From positions 1 to 64,000 of the forward strand of contig NZ_WTKU01000020.1 in the NCBI RefSeq assembly GCF_011378715.1: a DNA stretch of 64,000 nt. The letters are read 5' to 3'. Of this stretch, positions 9,351 to 17,900 are shown one piece after another (position 1 is the stretch's first letter; each line of letters starts with the position of its first letter). Source of the DNA: Psychromonas sp. SA13A (GTDB lineage Bacteria > Pseudomonadota > Gammaproteobacteria > Enterobacterales > Psychromonadaceae). The notes beneath the pieces are model-generated. The model was not told the origin of the DNA. It saw only the letters and a list, made by a program, of their open reading frames with translations, and made no database searches. The position numbers were made by a program, and so were the translations under genes.

Positions 9351-9373
9351 TAAATAATAATGATTATTATTTA
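9351..9373. promoter_or_regulatory. AT-rich perfect palindrome, Fur-box-like, upstream of ccoG
   Basis: A 23-nt perfect palindrome with 11-nt arms around a central G at 9362. The core TAATAATGATTATTA (9355-9369) matches the Fur 7-1-7 pattern TGATAATnATTATCA at 12 of 14 positions. It lies about 120-140 bp before the ccoG start. The match may be helped by its low complexity. Confidence 0.4.
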
Positions 9374-9528
9374 ACTTGTTTTTTACCTTGAATGAGCTCG
9401 ATTTGATAGGTTAGTTAGCTGTGTGTTTAACAGTAAATAAAGACATGATTAAATTTAAATATTAGGGATAAATAATTTAACGAAGAGAATCGTGGTATTG
9501 CATGGTTTGCTTTATTTAGAGCTGAAAT

Positions 9529-9559
9529 AATAAAGCTTCGTAATAAACGAAGCTTTATT
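9529..9559 (-). terminator. Intrinsic terminator after the small lipoprotein gene
   Basis: A perfect 12-bp stem (9529-9540 with 9548-9559) with a 7-nt loop starts 12 nt beyond the lipoprotein stop. T-rich sequence follows in the leftward direction. Confidence 0.85.
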
Positions 9560-9571
9560 TAATACTAATGC

Positions 9572-9940
9572 TTATAGTGTTTCGCTACAGCCTTTAGCAC
9601 TCATTACTGGTATTGCAGTTGCTTTTGCTGTGTTGTAAGCACTGTCTAGTGTTGCTTTTGTACTCTCAGCGCTGATACCTGCTGCTGTAAGCATGCTTGA
9701 ACCTGACTCTAGGTTTGCTGCTTGTGCTTCGTAAGTAACAAAAGTTTGCTTAATTGCAGAACAACTTAGGCTAGGGAAGTTTGTATTAAGTAAGTTGCTT
9801 GTTAAGCTGCTAACAGAGCTAGTTGCACTGTTCGTGGCAGAAGTTGCTGCTGCGTTAGCCGTTGAAGTAAGGTCTGAGCTAGTAGTTTGACAACCAGCTA
9901 ATAGGGCGCCGCCTAATAGAATTAAAGCAATTTTTTTCAT
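9572..9940 (-). CDS. Small Ser/Thr/Ala-rich lipoprotein, function unknown
   Basis: The 122-residue precursor has a clear lipoprotein signal, MKKIALILLGG then LLAGC, with the lipid-modified Cys at residue 17. The following Q and T residues do not match the inner-membrane retention signal (Asp at +2), so outer-membrane sorting is likely. The next 30 residues are rich in Ser, Thr and Ala and look flexible. The rest contains two further Cys (in LSCSAIKQ and KGCSETL near the C-terminus), which could form a disulfide. I do not recognise the family. It has its own terminator and is separated from the aroE operon by a long hairpin. Confidence 0.8.
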   Translation of the reverse strand: MKKIALILLGGALLAGCQTTSSDLTSTANAAATSATNSATSSVSSLTSNLLNTNFPSLSCSAIKQTFVTYEAQAANLESGSSMLTAAGISAESTKATLDSAYNTAKATAIPVMSAKGCSETL

Positions 9941-10001
9941 TTTTTAGTTCACTTATGGTTTAAAGAGATAGAAGTGTATTTTTTTACATTAAAACAATCA
10001 A

Positions 10002-10041
10002 TAAGTAATAGGACGTTATTGATATAACATCCTATTACTTA
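10002..10041 (-). terminator. Long near-perfect hairpin, probable terminator of the aroE operon
   Basis: Arms of 12 nt (10002-10013 with 10030-10041) enclose one C/A mismatch and an inner stem GTTAT/ATAAC (10015-10019 with 10024-10028), giving 17 paired positions in 40 nt. It lies downstream of the DUF4250 gene. The T-run expected on the leftward side is only moderate, so it could also act as an RNA-stabilising 3' hairpin. Confidence 0.6.
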
Positions 10042-10069
10042 CTTAGTAGGGTTACTTTTTTGATGATTT

Positions 10070-10270
10070 TTATTGTGGAGAATGCTGTTTAAACTGATGG
10101 TGCTCTTGATCATAAACAAAGTCATGTTTTGCCAGCCTTTCTAGTAATAGTGACTTTTCAATTTCATAGGTCGCACAGAGATCTTCAAGTGTTTCACTTT
10201 CATTTCTTAATTTCATATTAACGATGCTAAGCAGCATATTAACATCCATTTTTTTATAATTTTCTAACAT
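10070..10270 (-). CDS. DUF4250 family small protein
   Basis: Protein of 66 residues. The block MLLSIVNMKLRNESETLEDL at about residues 12-31 is the signature of DUF4250, a small family without known function. I see no membrane segment or Cys pair that would suggest a mechanism. It is the last gene of the leftward group aroE-DUF1488-yihD-DUF4250, 38 bp after yihD, and a long hairpin follows. Confidence 0.8.
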   Translation of the reverse strand: MLENYKKMDVNMLLSIVNMKLRNESETLEDLCATYEIEKSLLLERLAKHDFVYDQEHHQFKQHSPQ

Positions 10271-10308
10271 TGTCTTTATCCTTTTAATTGATTAAGTCTA
10301 TGTCCGTT

Positions 10309-10572
10309 TTATAATAAACCGCGTGCTTTTAATAATGCTGTTTCAAAGTCATCTTCACAATCTTTTGCGATGCCAGGGATCATGTCACCTTTTGCAGTTT
10401 GATCCATTTTTAAGTGATAAATAATAACTTCATCTGTTAACTCTGCAACCGATTTATCAAACCCTGATTCAGTTGCTATTAGCTGTAATATTTCTAATAA
10501 ACTCAATTCTTGATTTTTTAACCAATAAGGCTTTATTAATTCTAAAATTTCATTGATACGATGAGCTTGCAT
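10309..10572 (-). CDS. yihD: YihD family protein (DUF1040)
   Basis: Protein of 87 residues that aligns by eye with E. coli YihD (89 residues). The shared blocks are RINEILELIKPYW at the N-terminus, ATESGFD and LTDEVIIYHLKM in the middle, and IPGIAKDCEDDFETALLKAR at the C-terminus. Its function is not known. In E. coli yihD lies just upstream of srkA and dsbA. Here ccoG and a lipoprotein gene separate them, although all remain within 5 kb on one strand. Confidence 0.88.
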   Translation of the reverse strand: MQAHRINEILELIKPYWLKNQELSLLEILQLIATESGFDKSVAELTDEVIIYHLKMDQTAKGDMIPGIAKDCEDDFETALLKARGLL

Positions 10573-10609
10573 ATATTAGACTCCTTGTAATGGTGCATAC
10601 AGAACTTAA

Positions 10610-10888
10610 TTAAGGTGTGATCAGTATTTCTCCATGCTCATTAAAAGCTTGTTGATTAATCAACGCTTCAGCGAGATCTTCAATATCAAAACGAGCGCTA
10701 TCAAATAACATTAACGCTAATTGTTGATTTGCCTTTATTAGCGCATTAGATTGCTCACTTAATTTTTTTAATGCTTCCCAAGAGATAATACATCTAATTA
10801 AGTGCCCTTGGCATTGAGCTTGAAATTCTACTTGTTGCAACTGATCGTTATAGTATTCGTTATCTGAAAAAATAATGCTTTGATTCAT
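10610..10888 (-). CDS. DUF1488 family protein
   Basis: Protein of 92 residues. It has the typical opening NQSIIFSDNEYYND, a central CQGHLIRCIISWEAL block and an acidic C-terminal part. It begins 6 nt after the aroE stop, so the two are almost certainly cotranscribed, a pairing often seen in Vibrio and relatives. The function is unknown. The predicted fold is a small alpha/beta domain and there is no signal peptide. Confidence 0.8.
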   Translation of the reverse strand: MNQSIIFSDNEYYNDQLQQVEFQAQCQGHLIRCIISWEALKKLSEQSNALIKANQQLALMLFDSARFDIEDLAEALINQQAFNEHGEILITP

Positions 10889-10894
10889 ATTAAA

Positions 10895-11713
10895 TTAACC
10901 GGCTAAATTATGACGTAATTCATTTAACACTTGTTTAGCGCTAGGTTTGACACCACGCCAAATAGCAAAGCTTTCTGCGGCTTGGCCAACTAACATACCT
11001 AAACCATCAATGGTTAAGCGAGCACCGTTCTCTTTTGCCCATGCATTAAATGCCGTTACTTGAGCATTATAAGTCATGTCATATATGGCTGTTTCTGGGG
11101 TGATCAATGCCGTGGATATATTTGGTAAACTACCGTGTAAACCTGCTGAGGTAGAGTTGATAATGAGATCGAATGGACCTGATAAATCACTAAATTCAGA
11201 GGCATTAATATTTCCTAATGCTTTGAAAATAGAGACCAAGGTTTCAGCCTTTTCAAAAGTACGGTTTGCAATCGTTAACTGTGCAGGATTTTCTGCTAAA
11301 AGTGAACTACATACTCCACGTGCAGCGCCACCAGCACCTAATAATAAAATGCGTGCGCCGGTTAGGTTTACGTGGTTATTTTTTAAGTCTAAAACTAACC
11401 CTGCACCGTCAGTGTTATCACCAATAATTAAACCGTCATCAGTTTTCTTTAGTGTATTTACTGCACCGGCTAAACGTGCACGATCCGTTAATGATTGTGC
11501 AAACTGAAAAGCTTCTTCTTTAAAAGGGGCAGTAATATTGCAGCCTTTTGCATTACTGTTAAAAAAGGCTTGAACTGCCGCAGTGAAACCCTCAACCGGT
11601 GCTTCAACAATACCGTAAGACATCTGTTGCTGTGTTTGATTAGCAAATAAAGTGTGGATAAAAGGCGATTTACTATGTTTGATTGGATTGCCAAATACAG
11701 CGTACTGATCCAT
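10895..11713 (-). CDS. aroE: Shikimate dehydrogenase AroE
   Basis: NADP-dependent reduction of 3-dehydroshikimate to shikimate in the chorismate pathway. The 272-residue length is normal. The N-terminal substrate domain shows [10 protein letters not shown] at about residues 8-17, with the shikimate-binding Ser residues, and [12 protein letters not shown] at about residues 57-68 with the catalytic Lys. DNTDGAG is at about residues 99-105. The NADP-binding glycine loop [11 protein letters not shown] is at about residues 124-134. It is the first gene of a leftward operon with DUF1488, yihD and DUF4250. Confidence 0.95.
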   Translation of the reverse strand: MDQYAVFGNPIKHSKSPFIHTLFANQTQQQMSYGIVEAPVEGFTAAVQAFFNSNAKGCNITAPFKEEAFQFAQSLTDRARLAGAVNTLKKTDDGLIIGDNTDGAGLVLDLKNNHVNLTGARILLLGAGGAARGVCSSLLAENPAQLTIANRTFEKAETLVSIFKALGNINASEFSDLSGPFDLIINSTSAGLHGSLPNISTALITPETAIYDMTYNAQVTAFNAWAKENGARLTIDGLGMLVGQAAESFAIWRGVKPSAKQVLNELRHNLAG

Positions 11714-12136
11714 GTGAGCTCCGATTTCAATAAATTTAGTAAGGGTTAATTTATCATGTATGTGTTATTCAGGGTATTTTATGAGGTACTTTTCAACGCT
11801 TTATTATAAATAACCTCAGTGCTGGATAAGCAAAGCGATACAACACGACTACTTCCGTGTATTTCTGTTCTGATTTGCCTTGAACTACAAAAAACTATCA
11901 ACACTGTACAGTGAAAAACTATAACTAGTTGATTGTTGATTAAATTTCGTTTTCATTACCCCGAGTTGAGGTTAAATAAATTAAGCGTTTCTCAATCATT
12001 GAAGGTTGGTAACTAAAGCATACTTATTTTCTAGTAAGTTAGTGTTGTTAAGCTTTGCAGTTTGTTAATATAGTGGTCCATTATCTGGCATATTTTTCTG
12101 CTAAATAGCTACTTTCCCTTACTGAGTTTTTTGATT
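11714..12136. other. 423-bp divergent region between aroE and the methyltransferase gene
   Basis: No supported gene. It must hold the promoters of both divergent genes. I see a 12-nt perfect palindrome CACTGTACAGTG at 11902-11913 and an AACTAGTT at 11923-11930. Neither fits a full operator that I know. Confidence 0.5.
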
Positions 12137-13165
12137 ATGCCAATAACTGCTTTATTAACCACTGCGTTAGCAAAACGCGAGACCCTTATTAATAATTTAT
12201 CGATTGCTGATTTACCGAAAACAGATTTCCCAAAAACAGATTGTTTTCGTGTTTTTCATGGCACGGTTGAAGGTATTAACGGGCTTAATATTGATCGTTA
12301 TGGCGATGCTTGGTTAATTCAGACTTTTCATCAAACACTTAACGAGGAAGAGCTACAATCGATCCGTAACGTATTGTTAAGTGTTGCTGATTTACCTATT
12401 GTGTATAACGATCGGTCTAATAAAAACTCTCGTATTATCAATGAACTTGATGTAGACATTGATGTTTATGCACATTCTCAGCAAGTGATCGCTGAAAATG
12501 GCATATTGTTTACTAGCAAGCTGCGCCATGAAGGACAGGACCCGCTATTATTTTTAGATATGCGTGTTGGGCGTGAGTTTGTTAAAGCAAACAGCCATAA
12601 AAAAACGGTACTCAATCTATTTTCATATACCTGTGGTATTGGCACTGCAGCTGCAGTAGGTGGCGCTAAACGAGTGCTTAATGTTGATTTTTCCTCTTTT
12701 GCATTAGCTGCTGGCGAAAAAAATGCGCAGTTAAACGGCGTTGAGTCAGTTTGCCAGTTTATTCAAAGTGATGCTTTTCCGGCATTGCGCCAGTTAGCAG
12801 GGCTTAAAGTCGCGAGCCGAAATAATAAAAAACTGCCTAGTTACCCTAAAATGTCTGCTTCTCAGTTTGATTTGGTCTTTTTAGATCCACCTCGTTTTGC
12901 TAAAAGTGCATTTGGTACCGTTGATCTGGTTAATGATTACCAAAGTTTATTTAAACCGGCAGTACTAACCACTAAACCGGGCGGCACCATTGTGTGTTGT
13001 AACAATGTAGCGAAAGTTGATAAAGAAGCATGGTTTAAAAGTTTAGTGCGTTGTGTTGAAAAACAGGGTAGAGAAGTAAGCCATGTTGAATGGTTAGATT
13101 GTCATCAAGACTTTCCATCATTTGATGATAACCACCCATTAAAAATAGTAGCGTTAACCTTATAA
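12137..13165 (+). CDS. Class I SAM-dependent methyltransferase, RlmI-like
   Basis: Protein of 342 residues from the ATG at 12137. The frame also opens at a TTG two codons earlier. The SAM-binding motif I LNLFSYTCGIGTAAA is at about residues 156-170, and motif IV FDLVFLDPPRFAKS at about residues 246-259. This is the layout of the RlmI/RlmK-type cytosine-C5 or guanine rRNA methyltransferase domain. The N-terminal part contains VEGINGLNIDRYGDAWL, which resembles the EEA/RlmI N-terminal region without a full PUA domain. I call the methyltransferase fold with confidence, and rRNA as the target only as likely. Confidence 0.82.
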   Translation: MPITALLTTALAKRETLINNLSIADLPKTDFPKTDCFRVFHGTVEGINGLNIDRYGDAWLIQTFHQTLNEEELQSIRNVLLSVADLPIVYNDRSNKNSRIINELDVDIDVYAHSQQVIAENGILFTSKLRHEGQDPLLFLDMRVGREFVKANSHKKTVLNLFSYTCGIGTAAAVGGAKRVLNVDFSSFALAAGEKNAQLNGVESVCQFIQSDAFPALRQLAGLKVASRNNKKLPSYPKMSASQFDLVFLDPPRFAKSAFGTVDLVNDYQSLFKPAVLTTKPGGTIVCCNNVAKVDKEAWFKSLVRCVEKQGREVSHVEWLDCHQDFPSFDDNHPLKIVALTL

Positions 13166-13197
13166 TAACTATACTGATTACCCTTACCTGCAGGTAC

Positions 13198-13224
13198 AAA
13201 AAAGCCGAGTAAACTCGGCTTTTT
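13198..13224. terminator. Bidirectional intrinsic terminator
   Basis: The stem GCCGAG/CTCGGC with loop TAAA is flanked by six As and five Ts. It sits between the convergent methyltransferase gene and purK. Confidence 0.92.
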
Positions 13225-13243
13225 GCTCAAACATTAGAGCGTA

Positions 13244-14392
13244 TTAACTTTCTAACAAACGTTGCGCAGTACTTTTTATACCTGGATAATCTTGCTCAGG
13301 TAAAATATCAGCTAGTTGCAACAATTTATCTGCTAAAGCAGCGTTGTTTTCTGCTGAGACGTTAATATGTCCCATCTTACGACCAGCACGTTGTGCTTTT
13401 CCATACCAATGGCTTTTAACATCACTGATAGTAAGCACTTGCTTACTTATACTCGCTTGACCTAATACATTGATCATCGCACTGACTTTTTGCTGCTTAG
13501 TATCACCTAATGGTAAACCGGCAACAGCGCGCATGTGGTTTTCAAACTGACTACAAACTGTACCTTGTTGCGTCCAGTGACCAGAGTTATGTACACGCGG
13601 AGCAATCTCATTGACCATCAATTGTCCATCTACATCAAAGAATTCAATGGCTAATACACCAATATAACCCATTTCTGTTGATAATCTATTAAATGCATCA
13701 ATCGCTTGTTGTTGAATGCTAAGATCCATTTCAATAGCCAAGGATAAGGTTAATACACCATCCGTATGCTGATTTTCAGTAACAGGGTAGATTGCAATAT
13801 TTCCTGCTTTATCACGCGCACCAATCACTGATACTTCACGATTAAAAGGGATCATTTTTTCTGCAATAATGCTATGTGGAAAACTTTCTGTACCAGCAGC
13901 AATAAACTCAGCCATTTCAGACCAAATCAAATCTAGTTGGTCGACTGATTTTAAACGCCATTGGCCTTTTCCGTCATAACCGGCTTGGCAGGTTTTAATG
14001 ACTAACGGTAAACCGAGTAATGAAACTGAATCAACCAGATGTTGTTTTTCAGTGATCAGTTTATAAGGAGCAGAAGGAACGCCAGTTTTATCAAGTAAGG
14101 CTTTTTCAATGCTGCGGTCGCCACCAGCTTTGATTGCGGCCTTACCTGGAAAGAACTTACCACTTGCGCAACAAAGCGTGAGCACGTCATCGGGAATATG
14201 CTCAAATTCACAGGTGATCACATCGACTAAAGCGATCGCTTCTTCAAGTGTTTGCTCAAAGGATTGCAACGTTAGTGGGTGAATAACCTGTTTTGAGCCC
14301 ACGTCATAAGCACGCACGTTCAAATCTAATGGCGCAGCCTCTAAGCTCATCATACGTGCAAGCTGTCCTGCACCTAATACTAAAATGTTCAT
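13244..14392 (-). CDS. purK: N5-carboxyaminoimidazole ribonucleotide synthase PurK
   Basis: ATP-grasp enzyme that carboxylates aminoimidazole ribonucleotide with bicarbonate in purine synthesis. The 382-residue protein opens with the dinucleotide-fold-like MNILVLGAGQLARMM, has the ATP-grasp central domain with VIKTCQAGYDGKGQW at about residues 130-144, and the metal-binding EIAPRVHNSGHWT at about residues 257-269. It starts 1 nt after the purE stop, so the pair is one operon. I found no PurR-type operator upstream. Confidence 0.96.
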   Translation of the reverse strand: MNILVLGAGQLARMMSLEAAPLDLNVRAYDVGSKQVIHPLTLQSFEQTLEEAIALVDVITCEFEHIPDDVLTLCCASGKFFPGKAAIKAGGDRSIEKALLDKTGVPSAPYKLITEKQHLVDSVSLLGLPLVIKTCQAGYDGKGQWRLKSVDQLDLIWSEMAEFIAAGTESFPHSIIAEKMIPFNREVSVIGARDKAGNIAIYPVTENQHTDGVLTLSLAIEMDLSIQQQAIDAFNRLSTEMGYIGVLAIEFFDVDGQLMVNEIAPRVHNSGHWTQQGTVCSQFENHMRAVAGLPLGDTKQQKVSAMINVLGQASISKQVLTISDVKSHWYGKAQRAGRKMGHINVSAENNAALADKLLQLADILPEQDYPGIKSTAQRLLES

Positions 14393-14393
14393 A

Positions 14394-14876
14394 TTAAATC
14401 GCAGGATCTGGGTTAGCTAAGACAGTATCTGTTTGTTTTTGACGGAATGCGTCAACTTTCGCGAGTAGTTCTGGTTGCTGACAAGCTAGAATTTGCGTTG
14501 CTAATAAACCCGCATTCGCAGCACCCGCTTCGCCGATAGCAAGTGTGCCTACTGCAACACCTTTAGGCATTTGGCAAATTGATAATAAAGAGTCGATGCC
14601 CTTAAGTGCCTTAGATTGAACTGGAACACCTAATACAGGTAAACTGGTAAAAGCGGCAGCCATGCCAGGTAAGTGCGCCGCACCACCTGCACCAGCAATA
14701 ATCACCTTAATACCACGCTCAGCAGCGCTAGAAGCGTAATCAGCTAATAGTTGTGGAGTACGGTGTGCAGAAACAACACGTGTTTCATACTCAATACCAA
14801 AAGAATCTAGCATATTTGCCGCGTGTTCCATGGTCGGCCAGTCAGATTTTGAGCCCATAATAATACCAACTTTCAT
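14394..14876 (-). CDS. purE: N5-carboxyaminoimidazole ribonucleotide mutase PurE
   Basis: Moves the carboxyl group from N5-CAIR to C4 in purine synthesis, using the product of PurK. The 160-residue length fits class I Pur[11 protein letters not shown] at about residues 7-16 and VVSAHRTP at about residues 38-45 (with the catalytic His) are visible, followed by [14 protein letters not shown] at about residues 66-79. AGGAG lies 5 nt before the ATG. Confidence 0.96.
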   Translation of the reverse strand: MKVGIIMGSKSDWPTMEHAANMLDSFGIEYETRVVSAHRTPQLLADYASSAAERGIKVIIAGAGGAAHLPGMAAAFTSLPVLGVPVQSKALKGIDSLLSICQMPKGVAVGTLAIGEAGAANAGLLATQILACQQPELLAKVDAFRQKQTDTVLANPDPAI

Positions 14877-15072
14877 GCATACTCCTGTATAGGGGATTAT
14901 TTAAATATCGTTCAATGATGCGCGCGATTATATACCCGTTACCCTACAAGATGCAAAGTTAGGTCTATCAATTAGGGAATTGAGATGAGGCTAAAAATGT
15001 AGGAATTTTGTACACCTTCATTTTAATCATAAAGGTGTCAACTGAAGCTATGATTAATAGCATATTAAGCAA

Positions 15073-15642
15073 TCAGCGTAAGCGTTCACCGGTTAACGCA
15101 TCATGGATTTGTGAAGGGTTTTCTAACCCAGTTACAGGTTGATCAATCACATGATCAAGTAGTGGGTGATTAACAAACATTTGCTTAACTTGTAACGTGG
15201 TGGTGCAGGCTTGTTCACCCGATAAATTTGCGCTGGTGGAAATGATTGGCTTGCCAAATGCGGTGCATAAGGCTTGCACTACGGGGTGCTTGGTCACTCG
15301 TACAGCAATACTATCAAAGTCGCCGCTGACCAATTTTGATAATGAGCTTTGCACCGGTACAACCCAAGTAAAAGGTCCGGGCCAAGTTGCTTTAATATTA
15401 TTCAGTTGCTCTGGAGTTAATGATGAAAAGTCTGCATAATTTTGTAATTGCTCGATATTTGCGGCAATTAGAATTAACCCTTTATGGGCGGGGCGTTGTT
15501 TTAAATCGAGAATTTTTTGAATCGCTACTTCGCTATCAGGATCACAACCTAAGCCAAAAACAGATTCAGTAGGGTAAGCAATAACACCCTGTGTTGTTAA
15601 CGCTAATAGTGCTTCAGAAAGCGCATCTTCGTTGATAGTCAT
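15073..15642 (-). CDS. tsaC: Threonylcarbamoyl-AMP synthase TsaC (Sua5/YrdC)
   Basis: Makes threonylcarbamoyl-AMP from threonine, bicarbonate and ATP for the t6A modification of tRNAs at position 37. I use the ATG at 15642, giving 189 residues, rather than an in-frame GTG at 15654, because E. coli TsaC is 190 residues. Motifs include VIAYPTESVFGLGCDPDS at about residues 20-37, KQRPAHKGLIL at about residues 48-58 and ISTSANLSGE at about residues 134-143. It lies in the conserved dprA-smg-yrdD-tsaC string. Confidence 0.94.
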   Translation of the reverse strand: MTINEDALSEALLALTTQGVIAYPTESVFGLGCDPDSEVAIQKILDLKQRPAHKGLILIAANIEQLQNYADFSSLTPEQLNNIKATWPGPFTWVVPVQSSLSKLVSGDFDSIAVRVTKHPVVQALCTAFGKPIISTSANLSGEQACTTTLQVKQMFVNHPLLDHVIDQPVTGLENPSQIHDALTGERLR

Positions 15643-15697
15643 TAAGAGTCCCACTAATTATAAAGTTTAAGCTGTTTTAATATCAAACAGCCGATAA

Positions 15698-16258
15698 TTA
15701 TATAGGCTTACTTCGATAACCACATCCTTTTTTAGGACAGATTATACGTGTAGCGGTAGCCGTTTTTCGTTCAACTAATATAGGCCACTTACATTCAGGG
15801 CAGAACTCATTCACGGGTTTATCATTCACTGCATATTTACAATCAGGGTAATTGTCACAGGCATAAAACGTTTTACCAAAACGAGATTGGCGGGCCACTA
15901 AATGGCCTTTTTTACAGCTTGGGCAGGGGACTAAGTTTTCTTTTTCAATGTTTTCTGTTGTCTTATTTTGTTCAGATAATTGCGCGGTATGTTCACAGTT
16001 AGGGTAGTCACTGCAACCTATAAATAATCCAAAACGGCCTTGTTTTAACACCAATTCATGTTGGCAAAGAGGGCAGCTACTTCCAGTTAATACCTTTTTG
16101 ATGTCGCTCTTTTCATGTAATGGGCGTAAATAATCACAGGTAGGATAAGCACTGCAACCTAAAAATGGTCCTTGTTTACCATTTCTAATATGTAATGGTG
16201 ACGCACACTTAGGACAAGCTTCTGAAATCTTTTTATGGTGCGTATCTAAATTAGCCAT
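15698..16258 (-). CDS. yrdD: Topoisomerase-type zinc ribbon protein (YrdD family)
   Basis: Protein of 186 residues made of four zinc ribbons of the type found at the C-terminus of DNA topoisomerase I. Cys pairs occur at CPKCASP/GCSAYPTC (about residues 15-46), CPLCQHE/GCSDYPNC (62-88), CPSCKKG/ACDNYPDC (112-138) and CPECKWP/CPKKGC (153-180). There is no catalytic topoisomerase domain. It starts 1 nt after the smg stop. The family is conserved next to smg and tsaC in gammaproteobacteria, and its role is not known. Single-stranded nucleic acid binding is the plausible activity. Confidence 0.88.
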   Translation of the reverse strand: MANLDTHHKKISEACPKCASPLHIRNGKQGPFLGCSAYPTCDYLRPLHEKSDIKKVLTGSSCPLCQHELVLKQGRFGLFIGCSDYPNCEHTAQLSEQNKTTENIEKENLVPCPSCKKGHLVARQSRFGKTFYACDNYPDCKYAVNDKPVNEFCPECKWPILVERKTATATRIICPKKGCGYRSKPI

Positions 16259-16259
16259 A

Positions 16260-16736
16260 TTAGTGGATCAGTCCTTCTTCGAAATCCATTAACATTGACT
16301 CTAATTGTAAGAATGCATCATCGCTGACGGGATCGTTGAATAAAACCATTAGGATCAACCATTTTACATCTTCTAAAATCAGTTCACCGCCACTCTCTAA
16401 TGACATAATGCAATCAATGACCATTTCTCGCGTATGTGTTGTTAGTATTTTAGCTTCTTCTAAATAGCTAATGTAATTACGCGACTCTAATGAAATTTGG
16501 CGTTGTTCTATTTTGTTATAGATTCGATGAGAGGTTGCTTTTTCAGCAATGGTTCTGCTTTGGGGTTCTTGGTTATGCATATTAGCAAGGTTGTCTAACC
16601 AAGCTAACGCTTTGTTAATTTCTGACTTCTGAAAGCCTTCTTGCATCAATTCATCGGTCACCTCTTGCGTATCAAGCTCCATAGTTTGATCAACTTGGAT
16701 ATAACTTTCAAAGAGATACATGATAATTTCGAACAT
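16260..16736 (-). CDS. smg: Smg family protein (DUF494)
   Basis: Acidic, mostly helical 158-residue protein of the Smg family, which always neighbours dprA in gammaproteobacteria. It opens with MFEIIMYLFESYI, shows QEVTDELMQEGFQKSEINKA at about residues 24-43 and ends with a long helical acidic segment. Mutants are known mainly as a neighbour of dprA and no molecular role is established. It begins 8 nt after the dprA stop. Confidence 0.92.
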   Translation of the reverse strand: MFEIIMYLFESYIQVDQTMELDTQEVTDELMQEGFQKSEINKALAWLDNLANMHNQEPQSRTIAEKATSHRIYNKIEQRQISLESRNYISYLEEAKILTTHTREMVIDCIMSLESGGELILEDVKWLILMVLFNDPVSDDAFLQLESMLMDFEEGLIH

Positions 16737-16744
16737 AACGGACC

Positions 16745-17848
16745 TTATAACTTAATGTAACCTTGCGGTTGGACGTTAATTATACCATTTATCTCTAATT
16801 CTATTAACTCATTTTGTAAGCTCACCACATCCCAACCACTACGGGCTAAAATAGTCTCAAAACTGGTCAGATGGTAATCGATCATGTCGAGTAAAACATG
16901 TTGATTTTTAGGTGTTTTATTTTCTTTTTCCGAGGGTGGTGGAGAAACGTTTAATAGCGGAAATTCTTCTAATATATCTGAACTGGTTAAGACTAATTTG
17001 GCACCTTGCTGGATCAGTTTTAAACAACCGCAGGCCTGTGGATTATCTATTGAACCCGGTAGCGCAAAAATTTCTCTGTTGTGTTCTGCGGCATAACGCG
17101 CAGTGATCAAGGATCCACTTTTTACTGAAGCTTCAATCACTAAGGTGCCTAAGCTTAAGCCTGAAATTATTCGGTTACGTCGAGGGAAGTTACTTGGGTA
17201 AGCAGGAGTATCAGGCCAAAATTCAGAGATTAATAAACCTTTTTCACGTATTTTATGGGCTAATGATAAATGACGTTTCGGATAAATATTATTAAGGCCG
17301 GTACCTAATACTGCAATAGTCGCTCCGGTTTCTTTTAACGCACCTTGATGAGCGACACCATCGATGCCTATTGCTAAGCCACTGGTGATGGTTAAACCTG
17401 ATTGAGTAAGTTGTTGAGCTAATAACATCGCTTTTTCTTGCCCATAGGGAGTACAACTTCGACTACCAACAACGGCAATTTGTGGCGAGTTGAGCAACGC
17501 TAGGTTTCCCTGAGTGAACAATAAAAGAGGTGGGCTGCTGATCTGTTTTAATAAACTTGGGTAGCGTGGGTCTGCATAACTTATAATCGCTTGGTCTGGT
17601 GCACTATCCTGCCAATCGAGACAAGCTTGTATATGTAATTGATTAGGGGATAAAAAAGCATTTATTTGTTCAGGATTAAGGTTATGTTGACTTAGTTGCT
17701 TTGCATTAAGTTGAAATAACTGTTGAATAGAGTAATGCGATAGTAATGTAAAAATTTTGCGCTTTTGTAAGCTAGGAATAGCATCAAGTGCTATCCAGCA
17801 ATATAGAGGATCAAGTTCGCTATCTTGTTCAAATAGATTTTTTTGAAT
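16745..17848 (-). CDS. dprA: DNA processing protein DprA, apparently with an ATT start
   Basis: DprA protects incoming single-stranded DNA and loads RecA during transformation. The Rossmann-like core is complete: VVGSRSCTPYGQEKA, SGLAIGIDGVAHQGAL, TIAVLGTGLNNIYP and FPRRNRIISGLS, then ALPGSIDNPQACG and a C-terminal winged-helix-like segment. The first in-frame ATG, GTG or TTG is the TTG at 17521, which would remove about 109 residues. The frame is open and DprA-like far upstream, including YADPRYPSLLKQISSPPLLL immediately before that TTG. The frame's stop is at 17864-17866. The best start I can see is ATT at 17848, with AGAGAGG (17854-17860) 5 nt upstream, giving 367 residues (E. coli DprA is 374). 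A sequence error is the alternative. Confidence 0.85.
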   Translation of the reverse strand: MQKNLFEQDSELDPLYCWIALDAIPSLQKRKIFTLLSHYSIQQLFQLNAKQLSQHNLNPEQINAFLSPNQLHIQACLDWQDSAPDQAIISYADPRYPSLLKQISSPPLLLFTQGNLALLNSPQIAVVGSRSCTPYGQEKAMLLAQQLTQSGLTITSGLAIGIDGVAHQGALKETGATIAVLGTGLNNIYPKRHLSLAHKIREKGLLISEFWPDTPAYPSNFPRRNRIISGLSLGTLVIEASVKSGSLITARYAAEHNREIFALPGSIDNPQACGCLKLIQQGAKLVLTSSDILEEFPLLNVSPPPSEKENKTPKNQHVLLDMIDYHLTSFETILARSGWDVVSLQNELIELEINGIINVQPQGYIKL

Positions 17849-17900
17849 AACAACCTCTCTTAATTAAAGAGTCTGCCCTTTAAAATGCTAACCCTTCAAC

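Larger units (their letters stand above)
9235..9571. other. 337-bp intergenic region upstream of ccoG
   Basis: No gene seen. It holds the terminator of the small lipoprotein gene (9529-9559) and an AT-rich palindrome (9351-9373) that resembles a Fur box. It presumably also contains the ccoG promoter, which I cannot place. I looked for an FNR site of the TTGAT-N4-ATCAA type and did not find one. Confidence 0.6.

Noticed and set aside
11902-11930. CACTGTACAGTG and AACTAGTT as LexA- or TrpR-type operators
   Set aside because: LexA needs CTGT-N8-ACAG, which is not present, and TrpR needs a longer dyad. Only fragments match.
17519-17521. TTG at 17521 as the dprA start
   Set aside because: It would cut off about 109 residues that are clearly DprA-like in the same frame.
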